Positions 1 through 8,240 of a stretch of 59,128 bases of DNA are shown in pieces (within the stretch, counting starts at the first letter, position 1; each line of letters begins with the position of its first letter). The DNA comes from Pseudomonadales bacterium. Lineage in GTDB: Bacteria; Pseudomonadota; Gammaproteobacteria; Pseudomonadales; Azotimanducaceae. The translations under genes were made by a program, and so were the position numbers. The DNA is taken from positions 1 to 59,128 of the forward strand of contig JAQXDL010000007.1 of NCBI GenBank assembly GCA_029251375.1, in the 5' to 3' direction. The notes beneath the pieces were generated by a model. The model made no database searches, was not told the origin of the DNA, and saw only the letters and a program-made list of their open reading frames with translations.

Positions 1-195
1 CATATCGGTATCATTCAACGTCATCTCCCTGACTCGAGAATAATCCTGAATAACCACCTTAATCCTATCTTTTTCCGCTAAGGACATCGTTTCCAGAATT
101 GCCAGCATCGCCTCGTCAGATTCGGCACCCTCATATTTCCCATAATGAGAAACAACAATCACCTCAGCATCCTTCAAAAGGACGTACTTATACAT
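1..195 (-). CDS. Hypothetical protein, N-terminal part only
   Basis: An open frame of 65 codons starts at an ATG ending at base 195 and runs off the left edge with no stop, so only the N-terminus is present. The peptide begins MYKYVLLKDAEVIVVSHYGK and continues with alternating hydrophobic beta-strand-like and acidic stretches (VVIQDYSRV near residue 53). The pattern loosely recalls small STAS or SpoIIAA-like proteins, but I do not recognise the family. No strong ribosome binding site is visible. It diverges from the secreted DUF1254 gene, with about 260 bp between them in which I see no other gene. Confidence 0.45.
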   Translation of the reverse strand, partial: MYKYVLLKDAEVIVVSHYGKYEGAESDEAMLAILETMSLAEKDRIKVVIQDYSRVREMTLNDTDM

Positions 196-457
196 TCAGG
201 GCCCTCAAAAACTTGATAAACATCATCGCAACATGAATCGAATAAAATCTTCAAACTTCGACTAAATCATCACCGAAGCCGCCTCCAGTATAAGTCACTG
301 AGAGCGTAAGCTCAAAATTTCTCCATAACCTATGCTATATATTAGCCAAGCTAGAAAACATCTGAAGCGCCTTTGCGAGACCAATGCAAGAATTGACTAT
401 TCAACCCTAATAGCAAACATTCGTATTAGACATGGCATAAGAACGGTCCTTTTTTAA

Positions 458-2098
458 TTGATAACAAATTGGGATCCCTTGACTATCATCAGAAAGACGC
501 TCATTGCTTTAGCTAGCATTCTGATATTTCTTCCAGGCGCGCAAATTACTTATGCCGTCGCGCAAAATCCGACTCCAGGATTTAACTACCAAATACCTAA
601 GCATATTATGACGCCTGATACCGTTGAAACGCGCATTGGCGAGTTAAACTTTTATGATGGCATTCCAACAGACGAAACAATTACTAGAGTGTATGAAAAT
701 CTAGATTTTTATCGTGGCATTGAAGTCTTTTTAAATTTTGTTCCGGCGACCTCGATAGAAGGGTTGCGTTTAGGAATGAAAGAACTGGGTGCGGACTATT
801 ATAATGACGTCATCGTTTTTGATGAATTAATAGATTCAAGCCCTCTATTTTTAACGGGCAACACTGATGCCGTTTATGCACTAAACACGCTGGATTTAGA
901 AAGAGATGGCGCAACCGTGGTTGAAATACCAGCCGGTGCAGGCCCAGGCACCGTTAATGATGCTTTCTTCCGTTTTGTAGTGGACATGGGCGCACCAGGC
1001 CCTGACGCAATGAAAGGCGGCACTTACATTATTTTGCCACCCGATTATAAAGGTGACTTGCAGCCGACATTAAATGGCATCGAAGACCGTAATAAATATA
1101 CCCGCGTGAGCGTGATGATTGGTGGTAAGGAAACAAAAGCGTGGATTGCACAATCGACTAGCTATCATAACTGGTTAATATTGCGAGGCTTCTTAGAAGA
1201 CGGCAAACCTGAATATGCAGCTAACATGTGGCGTACGGGCTTAAAGATATATCCATTGGAGGATGCAAAAAATCCGAAAAAAATGACCTTCATTAACGGC
1301 AGTGGGAAATTTTTCGTTACCATCCATGCGAATAATTATGCGTTTTATGAAGAGTTGTGGCATGTATTGCAAAAAGAACCTATTTCATTCTTAGACCCAG
1401 AATTACGTGGCCAAGCCGCAGCTATAGGCATTCAAAAAGGCAAGCCTTTTGCACCTGACGCACGCATGAAAGCAATATTAGAAGATTCAGTTGCCGTGGG
1501 TAATGCGACCGCACGAGCTATTTGGTTAAAGCCTCGTGATGAAAGTGCATACTTCTTTAATGACAGAAAATGGTACACAGGTTTTATGGGCAAAGATTAC
1601 CAGTGGCTAAAAGATGGGGGAATGGGTGGACGTAATTTAGACGCGCGCACTTTATTCTTTTATTCTGCTATCGTAAACACGCCAGCGATGGCACTTGAAA
1701 TTCCAGGTGTTGGCTCTAACTATGCCTTTGCTACTGAAGATGGAAGCGGAGCATTTTTAGATGGCAGTAAACGCTATAAAGTAAACATTCCGGCAGATGC
1801 ACCGGCTAAGGACTTTTGGTCGTTTGTTGTGTACGACCCACAAACTCGCTCAGAATTACAAATACCTGGCTGGACAGATTATCCCAGTAAAAACAACAAA
1901 CGTGACAAACTAATTTATAACGAAGACGGCAGCGTTGATTTGTATTTCGGTCCTACAGCGCCAGAAAGTGCGTTAATAGCAAACTGGACAGAGACAGTGC
2001 CGAACAAAGCATGGTTCGCTTTACTGCGCTTGTATGGACCACTGCAGCCTTGGTTTGATCGAGCATGGAAGCCAAGTGATCTTGAACTGATAAACTAG
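458..2098 (+). CDS. Secreted DUF1254/DUF1214 domain protein
   Basis: The 546-residue product matches the DUF1254 plus DUF1214 architecture: an N-terminal domain around residues 75-215 and a C-terminal beta-rich domain around 430-535, ending with the usual WFALLRLYGP and final W-x-P motif. Residues 11-36 form a signal peptide (hydrophobic core LIALASILIFLPG, likely cut after AVA), so the protein is probably periplasmic or exported. Members of this family have no settled biochemical role. No ATG precedes the signal peptide; TTG at 458 or TTG at 479 are the candidate starts. It stands alone: a divergent partial gene lies upstream and transposase debris downstream. Family assignment is firm, function unknown. 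Confidence 0.85.
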   Translation: MITNWDPLTIIRKTLIALASILIFLPGAQITYAVAQNPTPGFNYQIPKHIMTPDTVETRIGELNFYDGIPTDETITRVYENLDFYRGIEVFLNFVPATSIEGLRLGMKELGADYYNDVIVFDELIDSSPLFLTGNTDAVYALNTLDLERDGATVVEIPAGAGPGTVNDAFFRFVVDMGAPGPDAMKGGTYIILPPDYKGDLQPTLNGIEDRNKYTRVSVMIGGKETKAWIAQSTSYHNWLILRGFLEDGKPEYAANMWRTGLKIYPLEDAKNPKKMTFINGSGKFFVTIHANNYAFYEELWHVLQKEPISFLDPELRGQAAAIGIQKGKPFAPDARMKAILEDSVAVGNATARAIWLKPRDESAYFFNDRKWYTGFMGKDYQWLKDGGMGGRNLDARTLFFYSAIVNTPAMALEIPGVGSNYAFATEDGSGAFLDGSKRYKVNIPADAPAKDFWSFVVYDPQTRSELQIPGWTDYPSKNNKRDKLIYNEDGSVDLYFGPTAPESALIANWTETVPNKAWFALLRLYGPLQPWFDRAWKPSDLELIN

Positions 2099-2144
2099 TT
2101 TAGTACAGTCATTTGGCTGTGCGTCCTGTTGGACATTAGCTTGA

Positions 2145-2230
2145 TTGCGTAAAGAGTCGGTGCATTTTGGGACAAACGAACAAACGCCTGATCAAGTTTA
2201 TGATGGCCCTGATATCGGTAATGTAAGCAG
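2145..2230 (+). pseudogene. IS3-type transposase C-terminal remnant
   Basis: A short frame reads TNEQTPDQVYDGP, which resembles the C-terminal end of IS3-family integrase-type transposases, where a (K/R)TPDEVY motif follows the catalytic core. The rest of the transposase is absent and downstream residues look random. It is adjacent to a second transposase remnant, so this 670-bp gap between two genes appears to be a graveyard of mobile elements. Assignment rests on one short motif only. Confidence 0.35.
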
Positions 2231-2424
2231 TGGCATTCCCATTCCGTCACTGTTTAATAATAAATCGGGTCGCAGTAGAATTTACAATTGGCTTAAATAC
2301 CTCCTAGTCAATGCCTCGTCCTACCCTCCAACTTACTTTCACAGCCGTGCGAGTAATGACGTCTTTTTCTTGATACAGAAGTCGCTAGGATTGCGCGGTA
2401 TCTAAATACGAGAAGACCCTCTAG

Positions 2425-2670
2425 GTGCCACGACGCAGACACTATTTTTCTATTGCCGCGCTGGTACATGTTGTTCAACGTGGAAACAACCGACAAATTT
2501 GCTTTGGTTCCAATAAAAAATGGCTGCCTATGTCAGTTGCCCGTCAAAAGGCGCGCAGTTGTTTGGCACCAGGTCGACGCGCTCTCCTAGATACCACAAT
2601 TTTTCCGGCAAAGAGGTCGTCCAGCGAATGTCCGCAAATTATAAATTTTACACTGACCCCATTTATCTAA
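2425..2670 (+). pseudogene. RAYT (REP-associated IS200-like transposase) remnant
   Basis: A frame starting at GTG 2425 begins MPRRRHYF and has HVVQRGNNRQICF at residues 15-27. This is the conserved N-terminus of REP-associated tyrosine transposases (Y1_Tnp, IS200/IS605-like), which start MPRxxR and carry H-V-x-Q-R-G-N-N-R-Q. After about residue 30 the similarity stops: the HUH-type catalytic motif and Tyr are missing, so the gene is truncated and inactive. The remaining frame to 2670 and the overlapping frame from 2520 look like debris. Confidence 0.55.
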
Positions 2671-2774
2671 ATTTTTGCTTTATCAGTCTGCTTGCTTCCA
2701 CCACGCCAAAAATTTTGAGAAAACGCAAGGCGAAAGCGTTTTGAGGTTGTGCTAGTGTATGCCTTTTTCCGACG

Positions 2775-4658
2775 TTGCTACGCTTGACCCAGTCATCTAT
2801 CCAGTTTGGTGAGTTTCAGATATTCGCAGATCGAAACGAGATATCGAACACCGAATGCACTAAAGCTCTACCGAAGCAGACCATGGATGTTCTCGTATAT
2901 TTGATCAACAACCGCACTCGCGTGGTGCCTGCCGGTGAGTTGCTCAATGAACTATGGAACGGCCGGGTTGTTGAAGAAAGCACGATTCATCGTCAAATCA
3001 GCTATATTCGCTCGGTGCTAGGTGATTCTGCAAAAAAACCACAGTACATACGAACAGTCAGTAAACGTGGCTACCAGGCAATCGCTGCGCAACCCTTCTT
3101 GAATGAAGCCAACGCGCCTGACAAAAACATTAGCGCCGCTCACCAGTATCGATATTTTGCGATCGTAATGGTTGCTCTACTGCTGGTTGTTGTGACGCTA
3201 CTGTATGAACCTGAAAATGAGCTGTCGCTGCCAGAACGGTCGATTCCAAACCTTTATTCCCTAGCGGTACTTCCCTTAACTAACTTAACTGGGGACCCGA
3301 ATGCCACAATAAGCATTGGTTTTGCGGACGAGTTACTGAGTCGCTTATCTGAAGACAGAAAGCTCAAGGTTGTTGCGCGCGCGGAATCTACTCGAATCAG
3401 CAACCCTGATTTGTCGATGTTTGAGATAGCGGCTCAGCTACAGGTCCACTATTTGATCGAAGGAAGCGTACAACAATTTGGAGATCAGATACGGATCACG
3501 ACACAACTCATTCGTGCGCAGGATAGTTTTCACGTTTGGTCGAATGATCAAAATACCACTGACGGTGATTTAGATCGTCAAGCAGAAATCGCGGCAGCAA
3601 CCGCACTAACCCTGCGGACTCGTTTAGACGAAGACATTCGCAGAACACATTCAAACCTTTTTGATATTTTCGATGGAGTCGATCCAAAAGCCATTAACTT
3701 GTATTTGGATTCCACCGAAGAATATAACGCCTACACGCTTGGTGAAAATGGTGATCGCCTTCTCGCCATGAGACTGATGGAGCAGGCAACAGAGGTTGAC
3801 CCAAACTTTGATGCTGCCGAGCTTGACATGGTTTGGAATTACGCTCATCGCGTAGACTCAGATCTCTCCATCGAAGAATCTACCAAAAGAGCCTATGCGG
3901 CGTTAGCCCGCATATCTGAGAAGAACTCGGATTCTGCAGGCGCTTTGTTCAATCTCGCTCAAGTCTACTTACTGCTGGATCTCAATTATGAGTTGGCAAG
4001 CAAAACAATTCACAGAGGGCTAGAACTTCACCCAACCGGCCCCTGGTGGAATTACTATTTAAGTGTTATCGCGCGTCGAGAGGGTCGCATGATGGATGCA
4101 TTGAACTTTCTTGAACTCAGTCAATCCCGAGAATATGGAAGCGAATCCGCCAACTATCTAACCGTTTACGCTAGTGCGCTCATGGATGTCGGTCAGCACG
4201 AGAAAGCAAACGCCGTAGCCGATAAAGTCATCGCAATAAATTCGGGCGGTATTCCCCGCGCACATGGTCTATTAATAAAATCTTCAGCGCTAATCGGTAT
4301 GGGAAAGCGAGATCAAATAGTTCCATTGATTAACGAAGCGTGGCAGATTGCCGGTGGCCGACTGCCAGCTCTATTTACTCGATTTTTTGTGGAAACCGGA
4401 CAAACTGAAAGAGCAAAACAAACCCTCGGCAAAGACAACCTAAAAGAGGGGCTGAGGGCATTCATTGCCGAAGGTTTGTTATCTCTCGGAGAGGATGAAG
4501 AAGCGTTTGCGTTGCTAGCGGAAGGCATCGAAGTCCACGACTCCTCGGTATTGGACTATCTTCGATCGTCTCCCTCTCTCGTCGCCTTGGCGCCTGACCC
4601 GCGCTATCAAAAGCTGATCAGACGCCTTGAATCGTTGGAGACAAAAACACGTCGTTAG
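2775..4658 (+). CDS. CadC-like membrane transcriptional regulator with TPR domain
   Basis: The 627-residue protein has an OmpR/CadC-type winged helix at residues 12-105 (including SYIRSVLGD and YIRTVSKRGYQ), a single membrane helix at 127-145, then a FlgO/TolB-like alpha-beta domain at about 160-260 (LAVLPLTNLTGDP, then YLIEGSVQ). TPR-like helices run from about 320 to the end. This layout is typical of membrane-tethered regulators that bind DNA in the cytoplasm and sense or scaffold in the periplasm. The start is TTG 2775; no ATG precedes the winged helix. Its stop (4656-4658) abuts the stop of the convergent hydrolase gene with no intervening base. The target genes are unknown; the adjacent hydrolase and sphingolipid genes are candidates by proximity only. 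Confidence 0.8.
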   Translation: MLRLTQSSIQFGEFQIFADRNEISNTECTKALPKQTMDVLVYLINNRTRVVPAGELLNELWNGRVVEESTIHRQISYIRSVLGDSAKKPQYIRTVSKRGYQAIAAQPFLNEANAPDKNISAAHQYRYFAIVMVALLLVVVTLLYEPENELSLPERSIPNLYSLAVLPLTNLTGDPNATISIGFADELLSRLSEDRKLKVVARAESTRISNPDLSMFEIAAQLQVHYLIEGSVQQFGDQIRITTQLIRAQDSFHVWSNDQNTTDGDLDRQAEIAAATALTLRTRLDEDIRRTHSNLFDIFDGVDPKAINLYLDSTEEYNAYTLGENGDRLLAMRLMEQATEVDPNFDAAELDMVWNYAHRVDSDLSIEESTKRAYAALARISEKNSDSAGALFNLAQVYLLLDLNYELASKTIHRGLELHPTGPWWNYYLSVIARREGRMMDALNFLELSQSREYGSESANYLTVYASALMDVGQHEKANAVADKVIAINSGGIPRAHGLLIKSSALIGMGKRDQIVPLINEAWQIAGGRLPALFTRFFVETGQTERAKQTLGKDNLKEGLRAFIAEGLLSLGEDEEAFALLAEGIEVHDSSVLDYLRSSPSLVALAPDPRYQKLIRRLESLETKTRR

Positions 4659-6530
4659 TTAACTACATGAGTGTCTTGGGCTCTTATGGCTCTTTTTATG
4701 ACTCTTCTTTTGGCTTTTCTTCGACTTCGAACTCTTTTTGGAGTGGCCTTTGCCCTTTCCACTCTTCTTAGACTTTGAACTCTTTTTGGAATGGCCCTTG
4801 CCCTTTCTACTCTTCTTAGACTCCGCCAGATTTCTCGATTCAATTTTGATGGATCCTTCATCGAACAGGTCATCACTCAAACGTGTGACGTTATTCATCC
4901 TAAGTGGTAGCCTTTGCCCATCAATTGTGACTCTCTCGCTTCTAGAACAAGTTTCCTCCTTTACATACAGATCAAACCAGGCAGACGTGAAGTAGTTGGT
5001 AATGTCTAGACGCTCCTGCAGCGATCGAGCCACATAATTACCCGACACTTCCAAACCGCCACCTGCAGCGGGCGCAAGGTTGTAACGCTCATCTATGGGT
5101 CGTGCAGCCACACACGCGGGCGGTACTTCTGTGCTACTGCCATGTTCAAAACAGTTAATCAACGGGTCACTCGACATAAAGTCACTGTGGCCAAACCGAT
5201 CAATTAAGACACGTATTGCGGGGACTTCAGGTGCGTAACGATTAAGGTAATTATCAGCAAATACGGCGTTAGGTTCTTCAAGTGTGTGCGCTTCGTAGCT
5301 ACTACCCGATTCCAAATTTACAACAAGATCTTGCCGACCTTGCAATGCCATGGTGGGCTTCATTAACTGAGTCGCGTTGGAAGATCCACCGATAAAGCGG
5401 TTGTTACCAGCAAGCGCTACGACGGCGTCCACCCGATCTAAACCCGCACGCGCCAAAGCAGGAACAACGCTACTATTTGCAAGCGAACTATCATCACTTA
5501 CGATCAGTTGAGCCGTATTCCCACCCAACGAAAATCCCAACAGACCAACTCGATTTTTGTCAACAACACCGTTCTCTGCAAACAAATCATCCGCCCGTTC
5601 GATCAACAACCCAATATCGATCGCGCGAAGTTGCAGAGTGCTTTGAATATCACCAATCAGATCCAGCGTACCCAGATAGATGCCTTCATCGGCAAGCCAA
5701 ACATCTTCAATATCCGCATTGAAATCTAAGATACCGTTGACAGGTTTTGCCGCATCGATCAACGCATCATCACAGTTCAACCCATAAGGAATTCCGCCGA
5801 TGGGTAATCCATCTAACTCTGGGTCACCAATGTTTAGAATCCCATCATAAAGCTGGTCGTTAGGATGAACAGGCGCCACTACAATGTAACCCTGCCGCGC
5901 TAACTGCTCCGCGATGCCAAATTGTTCATGGCCTGGAGAATCTAGAATGATGAGAGGAAATGGTTTGCGTCGCTTTGCGATGGGTGCGCCTTCGACACTA
6001 CCTGCTGGCGCATTAGTGACATAGTCCGCAACTTCAGCATCAGACCCTAGCGTAAAACCATAGTCTGATGGTGCATTGGGATAGTCCAATTCGGTGTAGC
6101 TAAACGCCCCACCCACTCCCTGTATCGAACTTAAGGCCGTACCGAGGGCTTCGTCTTCGGGTTTGCTGACAAAGAAGTCCACATGAGTGGTCGTGTCTGC
6201 ATTTTTGGCATCCTTGTGTCTCACGGGATACCACACCTGACTTAGCAATAGCCTCGCGCTACCGTTCACTGGGTCCTGTTGTTTCGACGTACTTAAGCCG
6301 TAGGCCAACTGACCAACGGCAAAGTCGACACCCGGCGGAAAAAAGCCCAAGTCGACCAAAAACTGCAACGAGTCTCCTTGCTTGGGGTCAAATCCAAGTT
6401 CATCAAATACCAAGCAAGAACTTTTGTGCCCCGCAGCATAGAGTGATTTATTCTTATTTGGTTTTGCGTTGGCGCTTGGTAAGCCCAGCAGCACGAGCAC
6501 CGCTATGAGTCCAATAAGTTTCGTCATCAT
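4659..6530 (-). CDS. Secreted alpha/beta hydrolase with Lys/Ser-rich repeat tail
   Basis: The 623-residue product has a signal peptide (residues 1-22, cut after ANA) and an alpha/beta-hydrolase core resembling PAF-acetylhydrolase or dienelactone-hydrolase-like enzymes. A plausible catalytic triad is visible: Ser334 in GFSLGG, Asp401 in GRQDL and His448 in FGHSD. An oxyanion-side motif LDSPGHEQFG lies near 197-205. The last 55 or so residues are a very basic Lys/Ser/Gly/His tail made of 16-residue repeats, unusual for this family and perhaps a surface or polyanion anchor. A good ribosome binding site (AAGGAG) precedes the tandem ATG codons at 6530 and 6527. The substrate is unknown; an ester or lipid is likely given the sphingolipid genes next door. 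Confidence 0.8.
   Translation of the reverse strand: MMTKLIGLIAVLVLLGLPSANAKPNKNKSLYAAGHKSSCLVFDELGFDPKQGDSLQFLVDLGFFPPGVDFAVGQLAYGLSTSKQQDPVNGSARLLLSQVWYPVRHKDAKNADTTTHVDFFVSKPEDEALGTALSSIQGVGGAFSYTELDYPNAPSDYGFTLGSDAEVADYVTNAPAGSVEGAPIAKRRKPFPLIILDSPGHEQFGIAEQLARQGYIVVAPVHPNDQLYDGILNIGDPELDGLPIGGIPYGLNCDDALIDAAKPVNGILDFNADIEDVWLADEGIYLGTLDLIGDIQSTLQLRAIDIGLLIERADDLFAENGVVDKNRVGLLGFSLGGNTAQLIVSDDSSLANSSVVPALARAGLDRVDAVVALAGNNRFIGGSSNATQLMKPTMALQGRQDLVVNLESGSSYEAHTLEEPNAVFADNYLNRYAPEVPAIRVLIDRFGHSDFMSSDPLINCFEHGSSTEVPPACVAARPIDERYNLAPAAGGGLEVSGNYVARSLQERLDITNYFTSAWFDLYVKEETCSRSERVTIDGQRLPLRMNNVTRLSDDLFDEGSIKIESRNLAESKKSRKGKGHSKKSSKSKKSGKGKGHSKKSSKSKKSQKKSHKKSHKSPRHSCS
4729..4824. repeat. Two tandem 48-bp coding repeats in hydrolase tail
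   Basis: Two direct copies (4729-4776 and 4777-4824) differ at only a few positions and encode 16-residue Lys/Ser/Gly-rich units in the C-terminal tail of the secreted hydrolase. The period is a multiple of three, so gain or loss of a unit would keep the frame. Further degenerate Lys/Ser/His repeats follow toward the stop codon. Confidence 0.85.
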
Positions 6531-6540
6531 CTTCTCCTTT

Positions 6541-7020
6541 ATTAAGACGACCTCAAAACTAGGGATTAATGGTCGATAAATCCTCCAAAAAACCTTCCTA
6601 ATTACTCATTTAATTGCTGAATTGCCCTAAAATCCTAATTGCGGGTGCGCTCTGACTATATTTTAGTCACCCATTCATCATAAACAACGCCAGCAAATAA
6701 CTGCGAGCGAAATTTTATCGAACCGAGAAGGTAGAGTTCTTGATGACGCCAACAGCCACATGTTCGGGTCTCCCGGCTGGCGATAGCCCTAGGCTCACGC
6801 TACATAATCGATCGTTCATCAAAACAGACAAACATGAGAAAATCTTGGCCACAATGCAGACCGTAATGGTTTTTCATTCAACGCTGCTGTCGGTTGTCAA
6901 CCATTTCAGCAGGTTCGATCGGAACGTCTTTTCAGAGACATAACAAGACCAGCTAGCTATCCAGAGCGGCTCGCAGTCAGAGCTGATGGCAAGATCGAAT
7001 AGACACTGAAGAATCTAAGG
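6541..7020. other. Intergenic stretch, no recognisable gene
   Basis: About 480 bp between the divergent hydrolase and phosphodiesterase genes. A 67-codon frame at 6740-6943 shows no recognisable motif and no good ribosome binding site, so I do not call it. The stretch must contain the promoter of the leftward hydrolase gene, but I cannot place it. Confidence 0.5.
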
Positions 7021-7040
7021 ACAGCTAGAACTCTAGCTGT
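7021..7040. promoter_or_regulatory. Perfect palindrome, likely operator
   Basis: The 20 bases form a perfect inverted repeat with 9-bp arms (ACAGCTAGA / TCTAGCTGT) around a 2-bp centre. It lies immediately upstream of the -35 box of the promoter for the sphingomyelinase-like gene and has no T-run, so an operator is more likely than a terminator. Confidence 0.5.
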
Positions 7041-7069
7041 TTGAAACAATGTACAGTACGCTCAATAAT
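7041..7069 (+). promoter_or_regulatory. Sigma70-type promoter of the phosphodiesterase gene
   Basis: TTGAAA at 7041-7046 and AATAAT at 7064-7069 are separated by exactly 17 bp, a near-consensus sigma70 promoter. The spacer holds a small palindrome (GTACAGTAC, 7051-7059). Transcription would begin near 7076, which rules out a start codon at 7041 and supports the TTG at 7161. Confidence 0.6.
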
Positions 7070-7160
7070 TTTTAAATCATTCGGATTTTTGTCTGCCAGA
7101 TGCTTCAGACTACAATTCTCTGGCTATTTAATTATCGTCGCAATAATAAAAGGAATTATC

Positions 7161-8240
7161 TTGCCAACGACTCGATTTATTTGCCCCTTATTCGTTATCC
7201 GGGATATCTTTGTAGCTATATCAATTTTTGCTTTATCCGCCAGTGCGCTCGCGTCTACCACTGATGAACAGCCGGTCAGCGCTACTGTGACAGACGGCCT
7301 AAAAACAAAGCGCGTGACAGTTTTATCGTACAACATTCAGCAGTTAGGGTATCCGAACTGGGCGGGTAATCACTTCGAAAAAGAACGGCTCGAATTGATT
7401 CCTCAGACTCTGCTGGCCTTAGAAAAGCGTCCGAGCGTACTGATATTTCAAGAGGCTTTCACCACGCACGCTTTTGACTTTTTAGTCAGCGAGTTATCTG
7501 AGCATTATCCCTACCACACGTTGGTAGCAGCAGAGAATTGCGAGGACCCAGCCTGGACTAGCGTCTCAGCTAACTGTCAGATGGATACGGTGAAAAGTAA
7601 CAGTGGTGTCCTGATACTTAGCCAGTGGCCTATTGAAGAACAACATGCCTATGTTTACGACGCGGTGCGCATCAGCAAGTCGTTTGATTTTATGGCACAA
7701 AAAGGCGTTGTATATGCAAAAATTCGAGTTGGCACAGAACAACCATTGCGCATACATGTGTTTGGTACGCACCTGCAGGCCACGGCTAAAGATCATGACA
7801 TCCGCATGCTGCAAGTTAGCGAAATGAGAGAATTCATCAATGGATTTGGCATACCGGCAGAAGAGCCGGTGATACTCGGGGGCGACTTCAATGTCAGTTC
7901 GATGCAGCAACCAAGGCTTGATGACTTACTAGCAGGTGCCAACGTCGCGCTTAGATTTGAAACGAACGGCGTGGGTTCTAGTTCGGACGCCACCAATGGT
8001 TATCGTCAACTTCTTTCTGGATCTGAAACGAAACCACGACCTGACAAAACACTGGATTATGTATTTCACCGCACCGATCACCTTCGCCCGTTGAGTCAAC
8101 CCAAACTGCGAGTGATCAACCTTAAATCTGAGGTTCCCTGGACTGGGACGAGTTTTTTTAACCCCGATGTCGAGATATCTGACCTATCAGACCACTACCC
8201 GGTTGCTATGGATTTCGTGTTCCCAGATCAGTCGATATGA
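7161..8240 (+). CDS. Secreted sphingomyelinase-like phosphodiesterase (EEP fold)
   Basis: The 359-residue protein belongs to the endonuclease/exonuclease/phosphatase fold and most resembles secreted neutral sphingomyelinases (bacterial SMase C). Visible active-site elements are Asn58 (SYNIQ), Glu98 (FQEAF), His204 (GTHLQA), Asp242 and Asn244 (GGDFNV), Asp299 (LDYVFHR) and Asp344-His345 (SDHYPV). A signal peptide covers residues 1-31 (ALA-S). The start is TTG 7161, with AAGGA six bases upstream and a promoter at 7041-7069. It would hydrolyse sphingomyelin or related phospholipids outside the cytoplasm, giving ceramide. Its last 13 bases overlap the end of the convergent ceramidase gene. Other phosphodiester substrates of this fold cannot be excluded. 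Confidence 0.75.
   Translation: MPTTRFICPLFVIRDIFVAISIFALSASALASTTDEQPVSATVTDGLKTKRVTVLSYNIQQLGYPNWAGNHFEKERLELIPQTLLALEKRPSVLIFQEAFTTHAFDFLVSELSEHYPYHTLVAAENCEDPAWTSVSANCQMDTVKSNSGVLILSQWPIEEQHAYVYDAVRISKSFDFMAQKGVVYAKIRVGTEQPLRIHVFGTHLQATAKDHDIRMLQVSEMREFINGFGIPAEEPVILGGDFNVSSMQQPRLDDLLAGANVALRFETNGVGSSSDATNGYRQLLSGSETKPRPDKTLDYVFHRTDHLRPLSQPKLRVINLKSEVPWTGTSFFNPDVEISDLSDHYPVAMDFVFPDQSI

Noticed and set aside
7041-7160. N-terminal extension of the phosphodiesterase from TTG 7041
   Set aside because: These bases form the promoter; the ribosome binding site and signal peptide support the TTG at 7161.
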